DNA of 64,000 nt from Pomphorhynchus laevis (Eukaryota; Acanthocephala; Palaeacanthocephala; Echinorhynchida; Pomphorhynchidae), in the NCBI GenBank assembly GCA_012934845.2, contig WNNJ02000417.1, positions 62,001-126,000 of the forward strand, in the 5' to 3' direction. Position numbers and translations under genes: made by a program. A model generated the notes under the pieces. It was given only the letters and a program-made list of their open reading frames with translations, ran no database searches and had not been told where the DNA came from. Positions 32,855 through 44,462 of this stretch are shown piece by piece. Positions within the stretch are counted from its first letter, which is position 1, and each line of letters begins with the position of its first letter.

Positions 32855-34345
32855 TTCCGCATGCTTCAGTTTTCTATTCTCCAATCTCGAATTCCTTCGC
32901 GTTGGATGGAGTCCATTGTAGTTCCAGTGTATAAAATGGGATATGCACAAGTGTGTAAGAACTATCGCCCAGTAGCCTTGACATGTATTATTTGTAAGTT
33001 GCTTGAAAAGCTAATAGTCAAAAACATATCCTCTGATTTGGAAAGCAACGGTAAACTCACTGACTCACAACACGGTTTCAGACCAAATAGATCAACAATA
33101 AGTAATCTTTTGGTTTCTTCCAACGCATGGCAGTCTTCATTAGATGAACGAGTTCAATCTGATGTACTTTTTGTAGATTCCTCTCATGCTTCTGATTCAG
33201 TTCCGCATGATCGACTCATTCACAAATTGAGGTCACTTAGTGTTTGTCCTATGTATGTCGCCTGGATTGCAAATTACTTAAGTTCACGCTCTTTTAAAGT
33301 ACGTGTAGGTGCAGATATGTCCACCTCATTCGTTATTCATTCTGGCGTTCCACAGGGTGCTGTTATCTCCCCACTTCTTTTTATTGTATATATCAATGAT
33401 CTCCCATCTGTAATTCGTTCTGATGTCGTAATGTATGCTGACGATGTTAAGATATGGCGGCCTATTAGAGACGGAAGGGACATTAAGATCCTTCAAGATG
33501 ATCTGACATGTCTAGAAAAATGGTCAGCGGAAAATGGTTTGAGGGTTAACCCCTCTAAATGTGCGCATATGTCCATTGGTTCTTCACTAAACTCATCGTA
33601 TCAGATAGGTTCGATTCAGATAGGCCGAGTGGGTGAATTCAAAGATCTTGGTGTGATGATGACCAGTAGCTTAAAAACGAATGTCCACACTAAATATATT
33701 TGTAATCGAGGCTATCGTATTTTATGGATGTTTTTCAAGTCTTTTGATCGGATTAGTCCATCAATGTTCAAGCGACTATTTTGCTCTTATATTCTTCCCA
33801 TCCTTGAATACGGTTTACCTGTAACTTATCCACAGACTTTAAGGGAATCCCGTGACATTGAGAACTTGTTACGTAAAGGGTCACGAATGATTACGAATTT
33901 CTCCAATTTGAGATATGCTGAACGTTTGACATCTCTACGTGTCGGCACATTGAAATATCGCAGATCGGCCATTGATTTATCAACTCCAGTCAAAATTGTT
34001 TTCGATGGCTTTGGTGGTCTCTCTAGCTTATTATCCGTGAATGATAGACGAGAAACTCGTGGTCATGTGTGGAAATTAATAAAGCCAACTACAAGAATTC
34101 ATTTTCACCATCGATTTGGAATCAGGGTAATTAACGGGTGGAATGCACTAAAGTGCCTTGATATCTCTAGTAGTATATCTAGTGATGCTATCAAGAAAGA
34201 CATCGAAGCCGAAATAAGGAATTTGCAGCTACTATTTGATTGAATTTTTTTGTTGATGTTTATTTTATTTTATCATGTTTTGTAAGCGACACGAGCTTGT
34301 AGCTCATTTGCTTCTGTTTGTTATAATAATAAATGGTTGTTAGTA
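32855..34345 (+). mobile_element. CR1-type LINE copy D, RT and 3' end only
   Basis: An open frame at 32,861-34,243 (460 codons) starts inside the RT with PSRWMESIVVPVYK. It carries NYRPVALTC, QHGFRPNRSTISNLL, VDSSHASDSV (motif A, normally DFSKAFD), GVPQGAVISPLLF, MYADDVKIW and FKDLGVMM. The endonuclease and ORF1 are missing; its left end is the 3' end of the B2 element. The 3' hairpin GAGCT-TGT-AGCTC (34293-34305) is enclosed by AAGC/GCTT and followed by ATAATAATAA. Confidence 0.85.
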
Positions 34346-34514
34346 GCCGATAATTCCCTTATATTAGCTATCATATATATCTATCATAAGTCCGCGAATA
34401 GGGGCAGTTAATGAGTTATTTAGGGAGACTGAATTGGAGTAAGAATTTGTAGATTTAAGTCGCAAGTCAGTTGATTGTAAAGAACTCGTACATCCCACCA
34501 TCTTGTTTCTCTTA

Positions 34515-34905
34515 ATTGGCCTACCATTTATTGTCGTTTTCAAATTCGTCTTCTTATCATTGCTTTTCGCGTTATAACTTCTCATACCCCTTCATTTCTC
34601 AACCTTCCTTTTCTCGACAATTCTCGTCCTGTGTACTGTGCTCTGCGTCCCCGTAATTCCCTTCTTTTACATATCCCAAACTACTCTACCTCTTTTGGCT
34701 TCCGCTCCTTCCGTTGTGGCTGCTCATCTCTCGTGGAATCATCTGCCTATTCATATCCGCCAATCAACATCAATGCCGTGCTTCAAACGCCAAATCCAAT
34801 TCCATTTCAACAATTAACTAATTTTCCGACTTTGCTGTTCTTATTTTGTTTGTTAGTGGTCATGTAAGCGTGCATTTTGCACACATTTGTCACGTTAAAT
34901 AAATT
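34515..34905 (+). mobile_element. L2-type LINE, subfamily B1, 3'-end fragment
   Basis: Begins in the ORF2 C-terminal domain (TIYCRFQIRLLIIAF, PSFLNLPFLDNSRPVYC, NSLLLHIPNYSTSFG) with a frameshift, and ends in the 3' hairpin at 34,869-34,883 and an AATAAATTAAAAAAA tail. It is a short 5'-truncated copy. Confidence 0.8.
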
Positions 34906-34914
34906 AAAAAAAGT

Positions 34915-35224
34915 TAGATAAATAACATACAACCTTGATAAAACAACTACTAACGATACATAAAATTCAACGAATATCAATACAACGATTCAATGAATAT
35001 CACCACTCAGTCACATTGATTCCTTCTTATCCACAAGACAAATAACAATTTTACAATACAATAACGTAACTGATTACAATTACATATTACAATGCCTCGA
35101 GGGAAACAATCGACGCAAATTCTTTGTTGCACGTGCAATGGACCTGCCGCAAAATGTAAGGGCTGTCGATGTGTGAAGAATCGTACTGCATGCACCAACT
35201 GCAAAGCCAACAATTGTGGTAATA
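34915..35224 (+). pseudogene. RLE-type LINE, family 2, copy II, part 1 (N-terminus)
   Basis: The ATG at 35,092 opens MPRGKQSTQILCCTCNGPAA, then a Cys cluster (CKGCRC, ACTNC, NCGNN). It matches the N-terminus of the fuller copy at 54,552 (-). Interrupted after the Gly-Asn codons by an L2 element; the reading resumes at 39,835. Confidence 0.85.
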
Positions 35225-35253
35225 ATAATACAAATTTATTTAATGTGGCAAAT

Positions 35254-35270
35254 GCGTACAAGCTGTACGC
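35254..35270 (-). other. L2 copy I 3'-end hairpin
   Basis: On the element strand GCGTACA-GCT-TGTACGC, with TGTAA before and ATTTGCCAC after. The stem differs from B2 copies by paired changes. Confidence 0.65.
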
Positions 35271-35296
35271 TTACAAGTCCACAAACAAAAACGAAA

Positions 35297-38206
35297 AAGT
35301 CAAGCGGATAAATTGTTAAAATGGGATCGGATTTGTCGTTTGAAGCACTGCAGGGAAGTTGATTGGCGTATATGAATGGGCAGATGATTCCACGATAGAG
35401 GAGCAGCCACCAGGAACAAGCGAAGTCCAAAGGAGGTAGAGTAGTTTGGGACATGTAAAAGAAGGGAATTACAGGAACGCAAAGAACAGTAAACAGGACG
35501 AGAATTATCAAGAAAAGGAAGGTTGAGAAATTAAGGGGTATGAAAAGTTACAAGGCGGAAAGCAACGATAAGAAGACGAATTTGAACACGACAATAAATT
35601 GTAGGCAAATCGAGAGAAGCAAGATGGTAGGATGTATGATCAAAACGACGAAGACGGAGGAGAATTCGGACAGCTGCGTTGACGATGCGTTGTAGGGGAA
35701 GAAGAGTGGATTTAGGTGAGTTGGAAAATAGACAAAGATAATAATCGAGTCTAGAAAAAAGGAGAGATGATATGAGAGTCATACAAGAAGGAAAATCGAT
35801 CAATCTACGAACTTGACGGAGGTTGCGGAGTATCAAGGTAGATGAGCGTACTTTATCTCTAACGAAAGGTTTAAGTGAAAGTCGGTTGTCAAAATGGAAG
35901 CCTAGGAAAACGAGATTATCAACGATAGAAGGAATTGTAGAGTTTAATGATACGGAGGGAGGTTCGAAGCCGAGGCGTCGAGGTAGGATCCACATAATTT
36001 TGGATTTATCAGGATTCAGAGAAAGGCGAAGGGAAGAAAGATGATTGGAAATTGAGACAAGACAGTCCGAAGCGGAAACACTAAGATCGTGAATACGATA
36101 AACAGGTGCATGATCATAGATGAGAATGTCATCAGCATATTGCATAATATGGAAGTTAAATTTATGAGAAATCGAAGACAAATCACCAAGAAGAAGAGAG
36201 AAAAGTATAGGGCCTAATACGGAGCCTTGTGGAACACCGGACGGAATGGACGAAGGATAGAGAGAAGAGTTAGAATATACGCGAAATGTACGGTTTGATA
36301 GATATGAAGAAAACCATGATACAGTTGGTAAAGAGAAACCATAATCATGACGAAGGCGATGGAGAAGAATCGAGTGATCGACGATGCCAAAAGCAGACGA
36401 TACATCAAGAGAAACTATGACACTACATAATTTATAATCGCGCGATATGAGTAAGTCGTTATAAACTTTAAGACAGGCAATTTCGGTAGAGTAATTAGAG
36501 CGAAAAGCGGCTTGGAAGGGAGGAAATAAGTTAGAGGAATAGAGATATGTATTAACTTGCTTAAGAACGAGACGCTCAAGGAGTTTAGAGAGGGTTGGGA
36601 GAAGTGAAATTGGACGGTACGAAGATGGTAGTGAGGAGTCGAGAGATTGCTTTTTGATGAGAGGACGAACAGTGGCGCATTTCCAGATGGAAGGAAATGT
36701 ACGGCTACGGATGGACGAGTTGAACAATGTGGTTAGGAAGGGTAAGATAAAGGAGCAGATATTTTTAAGCAAGTGAGTGGGAATTGGGTCAGAAGGAGGG
36801 GTTTTATTAGGTAATGACAGCAGAACCGAAGAAACTTCATAAGACGAAACGGGAAGAAGGTGGAATAGTTCTGGGAGGGAAGTATTTAAAGAGAAGATTA
36901 GGTACAACGGGGATATGGGTAGTAGGGAAAGTAAATTAGATAGTTTAGTTTGTAGATAAGAAGAAAATTCATCCGGATTTATATTACAAGGGGTAGATGA
37001 TCGTGAAAGAATTGAGTTTAAGATTTTCCAATGAGATTTAGAGTTGGAAGATGACTCGAGTTGATTTCGCCAAAAGAGAGTACGTGTAGTACGTATAAGA
37101 ATGAGATGTGAACGGCGTTGAGAAAAGTAGGAATCACGAAGACTTGGAGCGAGTGAGTCGGGTGAACGTTTAAGAAAGCGTTTATACATACGAAAAGAGT
37201 GACGGAGTCGACGCTTTGAAAGACTACAGTCAGAATCGAACCAGGGAGCATGGCGCAAGCGCTGGGAACGTCGAAGTCGACTAGGCAGAAGGTTATTGAG
37301 GATCGACGTAAGTTCAGAATCAAACAGAATGCAGAGATCATCGGGAGAGAGATAGTTAAGAGGAAGTGAAAAGAGTGAAGAATTGAGTAAGGCTGTGCAG
37401 AGAATAGGGATATCGAGAAGCTTCCAGGGTCGACTTGGTGTAGATAAAGGTAAAGGCGGAGAAGGAGGATGGGGACGAGTAAGAGTAAGAGTGACAAGGA
37501 AATGATCGGACAAACCAGGATCAGTAATTGACAAGGAGGTATAGTCATTAAAGCAGTTAGGAACAGCAATGTTGTTGAGAGCACCGCCGAGAATATGAGT
37601 TGAGCTTGTTGAAAGTAATTTATAGTTAAAATCAGAAAAAAGATTAGTTAAAGTGATAGAGTCAGTGTCAGACGGGCGATCAAGACGAATGTTAAAGTCA
37701 CCGAGAACAAAAGAAGGAGTATAAGACAATGAACAGTGAGACATTAGATCTGCAAGGTCGTTAAAGAAGATACGTGATGGGGCAACTGAACCTGGACGGT
37801 ATACAATCACAAGTTCCAGAGGGAAAGGCGTTGATAATCTGCATATGAGTAATTCGAACGAAGTGTAACGGATTTTAAAGTTGATTTTACGTAAAGACAT
37901 TGGGTGACGAGCAATGGCAACAATACCGCCATGGTTAGACGCAGTAGATGTATGAGATGTAATTTGACGAGCTGATTCAACTAGAGAACAACCAGAGCGA
38001 CATAGACGACGAATAGCAAGATCGTCGGAGTCACAATGCCAGGAATCGGTAATGCCGAGAATATCGATAGATAATTGATCGAGGATATCGAGAAGCATAT
38101 CAGCTTTATGAAGAATGGAGCGAGTATTGAATAGACTAAGACGAAAAGTATGCTTTAGAGCGAGATAGACTAGCGAAGAAGACAAGGGGGAGAGATGGGA
38201 CGCCAT
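35297..38206 (-). pseudogene. L2 copy I ORF2, endonuclease-RT with one stop
   Basis: Starts MASHLSPLSSS at 38,206. Endonuclease landmarks: NTRSILHK, TDSWH (the usual catalytic Glu is Asp here; L2 copy III has TESW), NHGGIVAIARH, VIVYRPGS, VLGDFNIRL and GLSDHFLV. RT landmarks: YRPISLLPTLSKLLERL, NYSTEIACLKVYNDLL, SLDVSSAFGIVDHS, GVPQGSVLGPILFSLLLGDL and QYADDILIY (catalytic pair present). A single TAA at 35,531 (TCA in copy III) interrupts the C-terminal domain, which then continues in the same frame to NNLSA at about 35,297. Otherwise open, so a recent insertion. Confidence 0.9.
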
Positions 38207-39492
38207 CGAATTTTTGGCCTTCTGGGTACAACATGAAAATTTCCGTTGATTTGACGTATAGATAAGGATGACTCGCCGTTTGTTTCACGTCGATGTTTCT
38301 CAATGCGAGCTAAATTGAGCTGGGCAATATCAGAAAGGGAGCGGTCAGGAAAGATACGGCAAGTAGATGAAGTGGTAAGAAGTTTAAAACGTTGGGAGAG
38401 TACTGAAGAGGCATGTGAACTATGTCGGAAAACTATTTTTAAGAGTGGAGGTCTGAGATGATTGGATTTAGTGGATTTGTTTAAACGAATAAAGGATACA
38501 GGATCGATATTATTGAAGAGGGATGGGTTATCATCAGGTAGAATGGTTGCTAGGATAGACCTGAAAGCAGATACATCATCATCGAGGCGAGATTGTGGAG
38601 AAGCAGATTCGGAAAGCTTTAAGTTTGATATGATTATACAGCGATCGCGCGAAGGAAAACGATTTCGTGGAAGTGGTGGACGGACAGAGCTGGTAGGAGT
38701 CGAGGCAGATGAGCAGATAGAAGTGGAAATGACAGGGGTGCTTGATAGAGAATTAATATTGGTTGGAGCAAGTGTGACAGGAGCGGGGTGTTGAATCGGT
38801 TGATCAGAGATGTGACTGGAGATGATTTTAAATAAAGGATGTAAATTATTTGGAAGTGTTACGTGGGAGGTAGAGTAAGGAGAATTAAGATAGATTGGGG
38901 CATGAGTGAGGAATGGAGTGTTGAATCACTTGATTGGAAATGTTACTGGAAATGATTTTGATGGAAGGATGTAAATTATTGAGAAGTGATACGGGGGAGG
39001 TCTAGTAAGAAGTACGTGAAGCGAATAGTGAAGTTTGAGATTTATTTAGATTGGGGGAGGAATAAGATAGAGGAGATACGAGATGAAAAGCTGTACCGTT
39101 AGCATTGTTAGAATGAGAAAGATTAATGGGGATTTTGTACGTAGTTGAAACGAGGAGTGTGTGAGAGAGTAGGTTCAATAATGGGATTATAAGATGCGAA
39201 GTCATGTGTTGATGTGAGGGAAACATCTAAAACAGCATTGGTCTGAGTGGTCGTGTGTGATACAGGAGTAGATGAGCAGGATAACTGTAGTAGTCGTACT
39301 GATGTACAAAAACCGCAAGTGAAATGTTTACGTTTATACACCGAGTGGTCGGATATTTTAACACGAACAAGTGTCCATACATCGCAATCTTTATAATCGC
39401 ACCAACTTCAAAGCTGGTATAACCATCATTGCATTCCGATGTGGATGATTCTTGATCAGGAACAGGGATCTGAGAGCGCGCTTTTTTAGGCA
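38170..39492 (-). pseudogene. L2 copy I ORF1 region, broken
   Basis: Start MPKKARSQIPVPD at about 39,492. A base loss after FEVG disrupts the C-x4-C-x-VW...FTCGFC finger relative to copy II. The C-terminal part is recognisable near 38,700-38,170 in mixed frames and ends 37 nt inside ORF2. It is largely decayed compared with ORF2. Confidence 0.65.
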
Positions 39493-39536
39493 TGACCTTT
39501 TGTCGATAGATTGAGCTCAATCCGCGAGCGTAGCGA

Positions 39537-39802
39537 GCGGAACTGACAGGAATAATCTGGAACTGACAGGAATAATCTGGAACTGACAGGAATAATCTGG
39601 AACTGACAGGAATAATCTGGAACTGACAGGAATAATCTGGAACTGACAGGAATAATCTGGAACTGACAGGAATAATCTGGAACTGACAGGAATAATCTGG
39701 AACTGACAGGAATAATCTGGAACTGACAGGAATAATCTGGAACTGACAGGAATAATCTGGAACTGACAGGAATAATCTGGAACTGACAGGAATAATCTGG
39801 AA
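39537..39802 (-). repeat. 20-bp tandem monomers at the 5' end of L2 copy I, about 13 units
   Basis: The unit is CAGATTATTCCTGTCAGTTC (element strand). Units are nearly identical. All three forward frames are open because 20 bp has no stop in any register, giving long but meaningless ORFs. It lies between the 5' motif and ORF1, as promoter monomers do in some LINEs. Confidence 0.95.
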
Positions 39803-39834
39803 TGTATGTTTATTAGAAACCAAAATTTTTTTAA

Positions 39835-40470
39835 GGTAATCGTTCTCAAGTATCACGTAGCCACTCTCAAGTATCGAATACCGAAGTGATTGCCGAACAA
39901 CATGATGACAAGTCTCTTAGCACGCAAATAAAATCTAACACCTTACCGACTCGCTCAACAATATATGAAGTGGTTTGTCAATGAAGACCCAACCACTTGT
40001 GTCTGCCCTTATGTAACGTTAGTAATCAGTTCGTAAAGACCTTGTCAGGTTTTTACTCGAAATCAGCAAATTCGGAGCATTTGGATGTTTTTAAAGACGC
40101 CACTGTATTCTCACAACAAATCCTGCAAAAAATACGAACAAGAAAGATCTCGGCGATTCGGAAAATGATTGAACGTAGACTGAAACTTTGGTCGGAATCC
40201 AAAGTGGATGAATTATTTGAAGAGGCGATGTATTTACAGCAAAACATCATCTCAAGTAGTCCACCACTGACTGATGTAGATTGGAAAAGAAGCTACATAA
40301 ATTTGATGACTGTAGGTAAACTCGCGGCATGATCTGCTACACTGTCAGGGGAACTGGTAGCCGGTCTGCTGTCTCATAGCGACATCGTAGATAGTAAATC
40401 GGTAAAGCAATAATTGCAGGAATTACATCCAAAGGCCGATGCAATTAATGAAGAAGCCCTACTAACAGTT
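39835..40470 (+). pseudogene. RLE-type LINE, family 2, copy II, part 2
   Basis: Resumes directly after the nested L2. It reads IYEVVCQ, a stop, then NVSNQFVKTLSGFY, KIRTRKISAIRKMIERRLKL and DVDWKRSYINLMTVGKLAA, parallel to IYVNVIQWRPD and RKIKAIRQTLERRLQL of copy IV. There is at least one nonsense codon (TGA for TGG) at about 39,986. A B2-type L2 interrupts it at about 40,478. Confidence 0.8.
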
Positions 40471-40477
40471 AAAAAAA

Positions 40478-42200
40478 GGATTTATTTTAACGTGGCAAAT
40501 GCGTGCCAGCGCACGCTTACATGACCACAACAAAACAAAACTGTAAATCAGGTGTCGAGAAGGTGTGAACGGAGGAGGTGTTTGAATGTGATAAAGGAGG
40601 GGGCGCGGCGGACATCGAGAGGGAGTTGATTCCAGGCGAGTGAGGCGACGAGGAAGGATCAGAGACCGTAGTTGTTGGAGTAATTAGGAACGTGGAGTAA
40701 GAGGGTATGGCACGAACGCAGCCATAGCGAGGTGGGGCGAGTGTCGTCTAAGAAAGGAAGTTTGATGAATGATGAATAGCCGACAGCGATGAGACGAAAA
40801 GTAACGAGAAGAAGTTAGAGTTTGATGCGGATGTAGATGGCGGGCCAGGAGAGTTGGGCAAAAAAAAGTGGATGTGTGGTCGAAGCGACAAAAACGAAAG
40901 AGCACTCGAACGGCCATGTTGATTATTCGTTGTAGGGGTAGGATGATGGATTTTGGAGAATTGGCGAAAAGGCTAAGGCAGTAATCGATTTTAGGGAAAA
41001 GAAGAGACATACAAGAACGGAAGTCGATAAGGGGGCGGATACGGCGGATGTCACGGAGAATTAAGTTAGACGAGCGGACCTTGTCACGGACGAAGGGTTT
41101 AAGGGAAAGGTGATCATCGAAATGGAAGCCTAAGAAAGTGAGATTGTGGACTACAGGGATGATCGATGAGGCAAAAGATACAATGGGAGGAGATATGCTT
41201 GGTTTACGGGGAAGGATCCACATTATTTTGGACTTTTCGGCGTTTAGAACGAGATGGAGATTGGAGAGACGCTTGTAGATAGAAGAGAGACAGTTGGAGG
41301 CAGAAATGGCGATGTCGTGTATGCGATGTGCGGGTGCATGAGCATAGATTAGAATGTCATCGGCGTATTGCATGACGTTAAAGGAGTAAGGTTTGATAAA
41401 TGGAGAGAGATCGCCAAGCAAAAGAGAGAAAAGCAGGGGACCTAGGACTGAACCTTGTGGAACCCCGCAAAAAATAGGGATGGGAGGGGAGGATGATGAA
41501 TTAGAACAGACGCGAAAGGAACGGTCGGATAGATATGAGGCGAACCAAGCTACGGAGGAGGAAGAAAAGCCGTAATCATAACGAAGGCGAGAAAGGAGGA
41601 CGGAGTGGTCGACAATGTCGAATGCGGAGGAGAAATCCAGGGAGATGAGAACACTATATAGAGCCTTGTCTCGAGAAATGAGTAAGTCGTTGTACACTTT
41701 TAGGCATGCGATTTCTGTCGAGTGATTAGAGCGGAAAGCGGATTGGAAAGGAGGGTACATAATGGATGAGGAGAGATAAGCTTTGATTTGTATTAAGATG
41801 AGGCGTTCTAAGAGCTTAGAAAGATTAGGGAGTAGTGAAATGGGGCGATAGTTAGAAGGAAGTGTGGGGTCGAGCGATTGTTTCTTAAGGAGAGAACGAA
41901 TGATTGCGGATTTCCAGTGTGGAGGGAAGATACGACTGCGGATGGACGAGTTAAACAAGGTTGTGAGAAATGGGGATATCGATGAGCATATAGATTTTAA
42001 TATGTGAGTAGGCAGGGGATCGGCAGGTGAGGTTTTGTTGAGCAAGGACATGAGGACAGATAATACTTCTGTAGGTGAGACAGGGAGAAGATGACAGAGT
42101 TCCGGAAGGATGAGAGTAGACTGGGCAGAATTGGATAGGATATAGACCGGGGTATGAGAGAGCAACGTGGATACTTTAGTCTGGAGAAATGACAACACGT
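40478..42200 (-). mobile_element. L2-type LINE, subfamily B2, copy II (5' truncated, nested)
   Basis: An open frame of 504 codons (42,198-40,684) begins SFLQTKVSTLLSHTP, inside the region before the RT. It has YRPISLLPNLSKLLERL, SLDFSSAFDIVDHS, GVPQGSVLGPLLFSLLLGDL and QYADDILIY. Thus the RT core is intact, but the endonuclease is missing, and a frameshift near 40,860 garbles the C-terminus. The 3' hairpin at 40,501-40,516 is followed by AATAAATCC and a short A-rich run. It is inserted in RLE copy II; no clear target duplication was seen. Confidence 0.85.
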
Positions 42201-42204
42201 AATT

Positions 42205-43862
42205 AGTACCCGGTTAGATTTTTAGAGATTAGCGAAGGTCACATTATCAATGCCTGTAGACGAACTCATGGAAGTGCAGGACGTTCGAGGGTCGATGCAC
42301 AATCCTGGTGAATATCCCTCATGTTTTGGAGCAGACTCTCGCAATTTGGCACGTTCCCTCGCTGACCTAGCCATCAGTATTGCGAGTAAAAATTTACCCA
42401 TGGGCTTACGTGACGCGTTTACTGGGTGCATACTCGTCGCAATTCGGGAAAAAGCAGGTAGAATTAGACCGATAGGAATTTGTGAAGTCTCGAGACGAAT
42501 CATATGCCGCACTTTATTGAGTTTAATAAAATGGACCTGATGGAGGGTGCTGGTGTTCTACAATTAGCTGCATCTCAGAAATCTGGTATTGAATATGCCG
42601 TGTGATCATTACGAGACGCCTATTTTATGAACAGTAATCAATGCCTGCTAGCAGTCGACGCTTCTAACGCATTTAACACCATCAATCGAGCAACCGCTCT
42701 CCATAATATCAATTATACTAGACAAGCGATTACGGTAGCCTTGAATGTTTATAAATCACCAGCAATGCTCTATCTAGGTGGAGATACAATAGTCTCGATG
42801 AAGGGATTTACTCAGGGAAATCCCTTGGCTATGCCTGCGTATGCTATGTCCACTCTACCACTCATCGATTACATCCAGCGAAATGTTCCTCGAATTGTTC
42901 AAAGGTGGTACGCCGATGACTCAAACTTTGTCGGCAGCAGTGAAGACATCCAAAAGGTCAGGGATATTCTCACAAACAAGAGTCCCCTTTATGAATACCA
43001 TGTGAATGCCTTCAAAACAAAGATCCTCTCTCGCAAACGCATCGATATGCCTTCATCCCAGGTTGGAGTATCGAATTACATTACCGGGTTGATAACACTT
43101 GGAGTGCCTATTGGCACTGAAATATTCGTTTCTGAGCACACCACCGAAAGATGTAACGCATGGGTATCTGTCGTCGATCGACTAAAGGAGGTGGCCCTAA
43201 TTGATCCACACGTTGCATTCACAGGGTTGGTTCATTCGGTGCAGTTCAGATGGACACATTACCTCCGATTGATTGAGTGCAGACCAGAAAGCTTGTTTGG
43301 TCTGCACAATGCAATCTTCGAGTCACTCGTACCAGTCCTTACTAAATTTCCGCTCGACGCGAAGTGGATCACAATTATTTCTTCGCCGCTAAAGCTTGGA
43401 AAACTTAGTATCTTTGATCCCTGCCTTAAAAATCAAGTTGAGTTCCAGGAATCTTTAGAAATGTGCAGCACGTATGATTGCGCTGACAGCGCTGAGCAAC
43501 TTTATGAACAGCAGAATTCGATCTCAGCAGGGACATAATTGCCCAAGAATTAACAGAAGTATGTCACGGTGTGGGAATCGAACCTCGTCTTTCTCAAATC
43601 GCCGAGTCCATGTTATTTCAATTTTCTTGCACCACAAGAGATGTACAAGCAAGACTAGATATTGTATGTTCTGGATTGCATGCGAAACGATATGAGCGGA
43701 TGTTCTGTGACGTCACGATTTTTTCAACACTTGCTCAATCTTACGCAAATCGCAGTGCCCGTTCCGCCTTCGAGTTCAAGAAAAAACGTAAGATATCGAA
43801 TTTGGAGAGCGAATCAAACTGGTAGAGCATGGTAGCTTTATGCCCCTTGTTTTTTCCACACC
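42205..43862 (+). pseudogene. RLE-type LINE, family 2, copy II, part 3 (RT and endonuclease start)
   Basis: RT landmarks: RPIGICEVSRRIICRTLL, LLAVDASNAFNTINR, GFTQGNPLAMPAYAMSTLPL and QRWYADDSNFVGS (catalytic pair near 42,915), then FTGLVHSVQFRWTHYLRLIE. From 43,474 the frame changes. RLDIVCSGL and the endonuclease-like region follow, ending with a HGSFMPLVFST motif where an L2 element begins at 43,863. There are at least three frame breaks or stops. The C-terminal remainder is not seen to the right. Confidence 0.85.
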
Positions 43863-43910
43863 TTAAAAAAGTTTGATAACTAGTAAACATACATTCCCGA
43901 TTATTTCTGT

Positions 43911-44416
43911 CAGTTCCAGATTATTCCTGTCAGTTCCAGATTATTCCTGTCAGTTCCAGATTATTCCTGTCAGTTCCAGATTATTCCTGTCAGTTCCAGA
44001 TTATTCCTGTCAGTTCCAGATTATTCCTGTCAGTTCCAGATTATTCCTGTCAGTTCCAGATTATTCCTGTCAGTTCCAGATTATTCCTGTCAGTTCCAGA
44101 TTATTCCTGTCAGTTCCAGATTATTCCTGTCAGTTCCAGATTATTCCTGTCAGTTCCAGATTATTCCTGTCAGTTCCAGATTATTCCTGTCAGTTCCAGA
44201 TTATTCCTGTCAGTTCCAGATTATTCCTGTCAGTTCCAGATTATTCCTGTCAGTTCCAGATTATTCCTGTCAGTTCCAGATTATTCCTGTCAGTTCCAGA
44301 TTATTCCTGTCAGTTCCAGATTATTCCTGTCAGTTCCAGATTATTCCTGTCAGTTCCAGATTATTCCTGTCAGTTCCAGATTATTCCTGTCAGTTCCAGA
44401 TTATTCCTGTCAGTTA
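43911..44416 (+). repeat. 20-bp tandem monomers at the 5' end of L2 copy II, about 26 units
   Basis: The same unit as at 39,537-39,802 but twice as many copies, almost perfectly identical. It is followed by CGCTCGCTACGCTCGCGG and the ORF1 start. Being stop-free, it creates a spurious 188-codon ORF. Confidence 0.95.
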
Positions 44417-44462
44417 CGCTCGCTACGCTCGCGGATTGAGCTCAATCTATCGATTAAAGGTC

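Larger units (their letters stand above)
35225..39834 (-). mobile_element. L2-type LINE, subfamily B1, copy I (full length, nested)
   Basis: A minus-strand element with both ends: 5' motif and 20-bp monomers at 39,834-39,537, ORF1 region, ORF2, 3' hairpin (35,254-35,270) and ATT tail. The host sequence is RLE LINE copy II. GGTAAT is present on both sides (about 35,219-35,224 and 39,835-39,840), consistent with a 6-bp target-site duplication. The L2/CR1-like RT and shared ORF1 finger place it near CR1/L2. Confidence 0.85.

Noticed and set aside
43873-44439. A 188-codon ORF with a highly repetitive SVPDYSCQFQIIPVSSRLFL-type sequence
   Set aside because: It is a translation of the 20-bp tandem array; the unit is stop-free in all frames, so the ORF carries no coding evidence. 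The same holds for the ORFs at 39,517-39,856.
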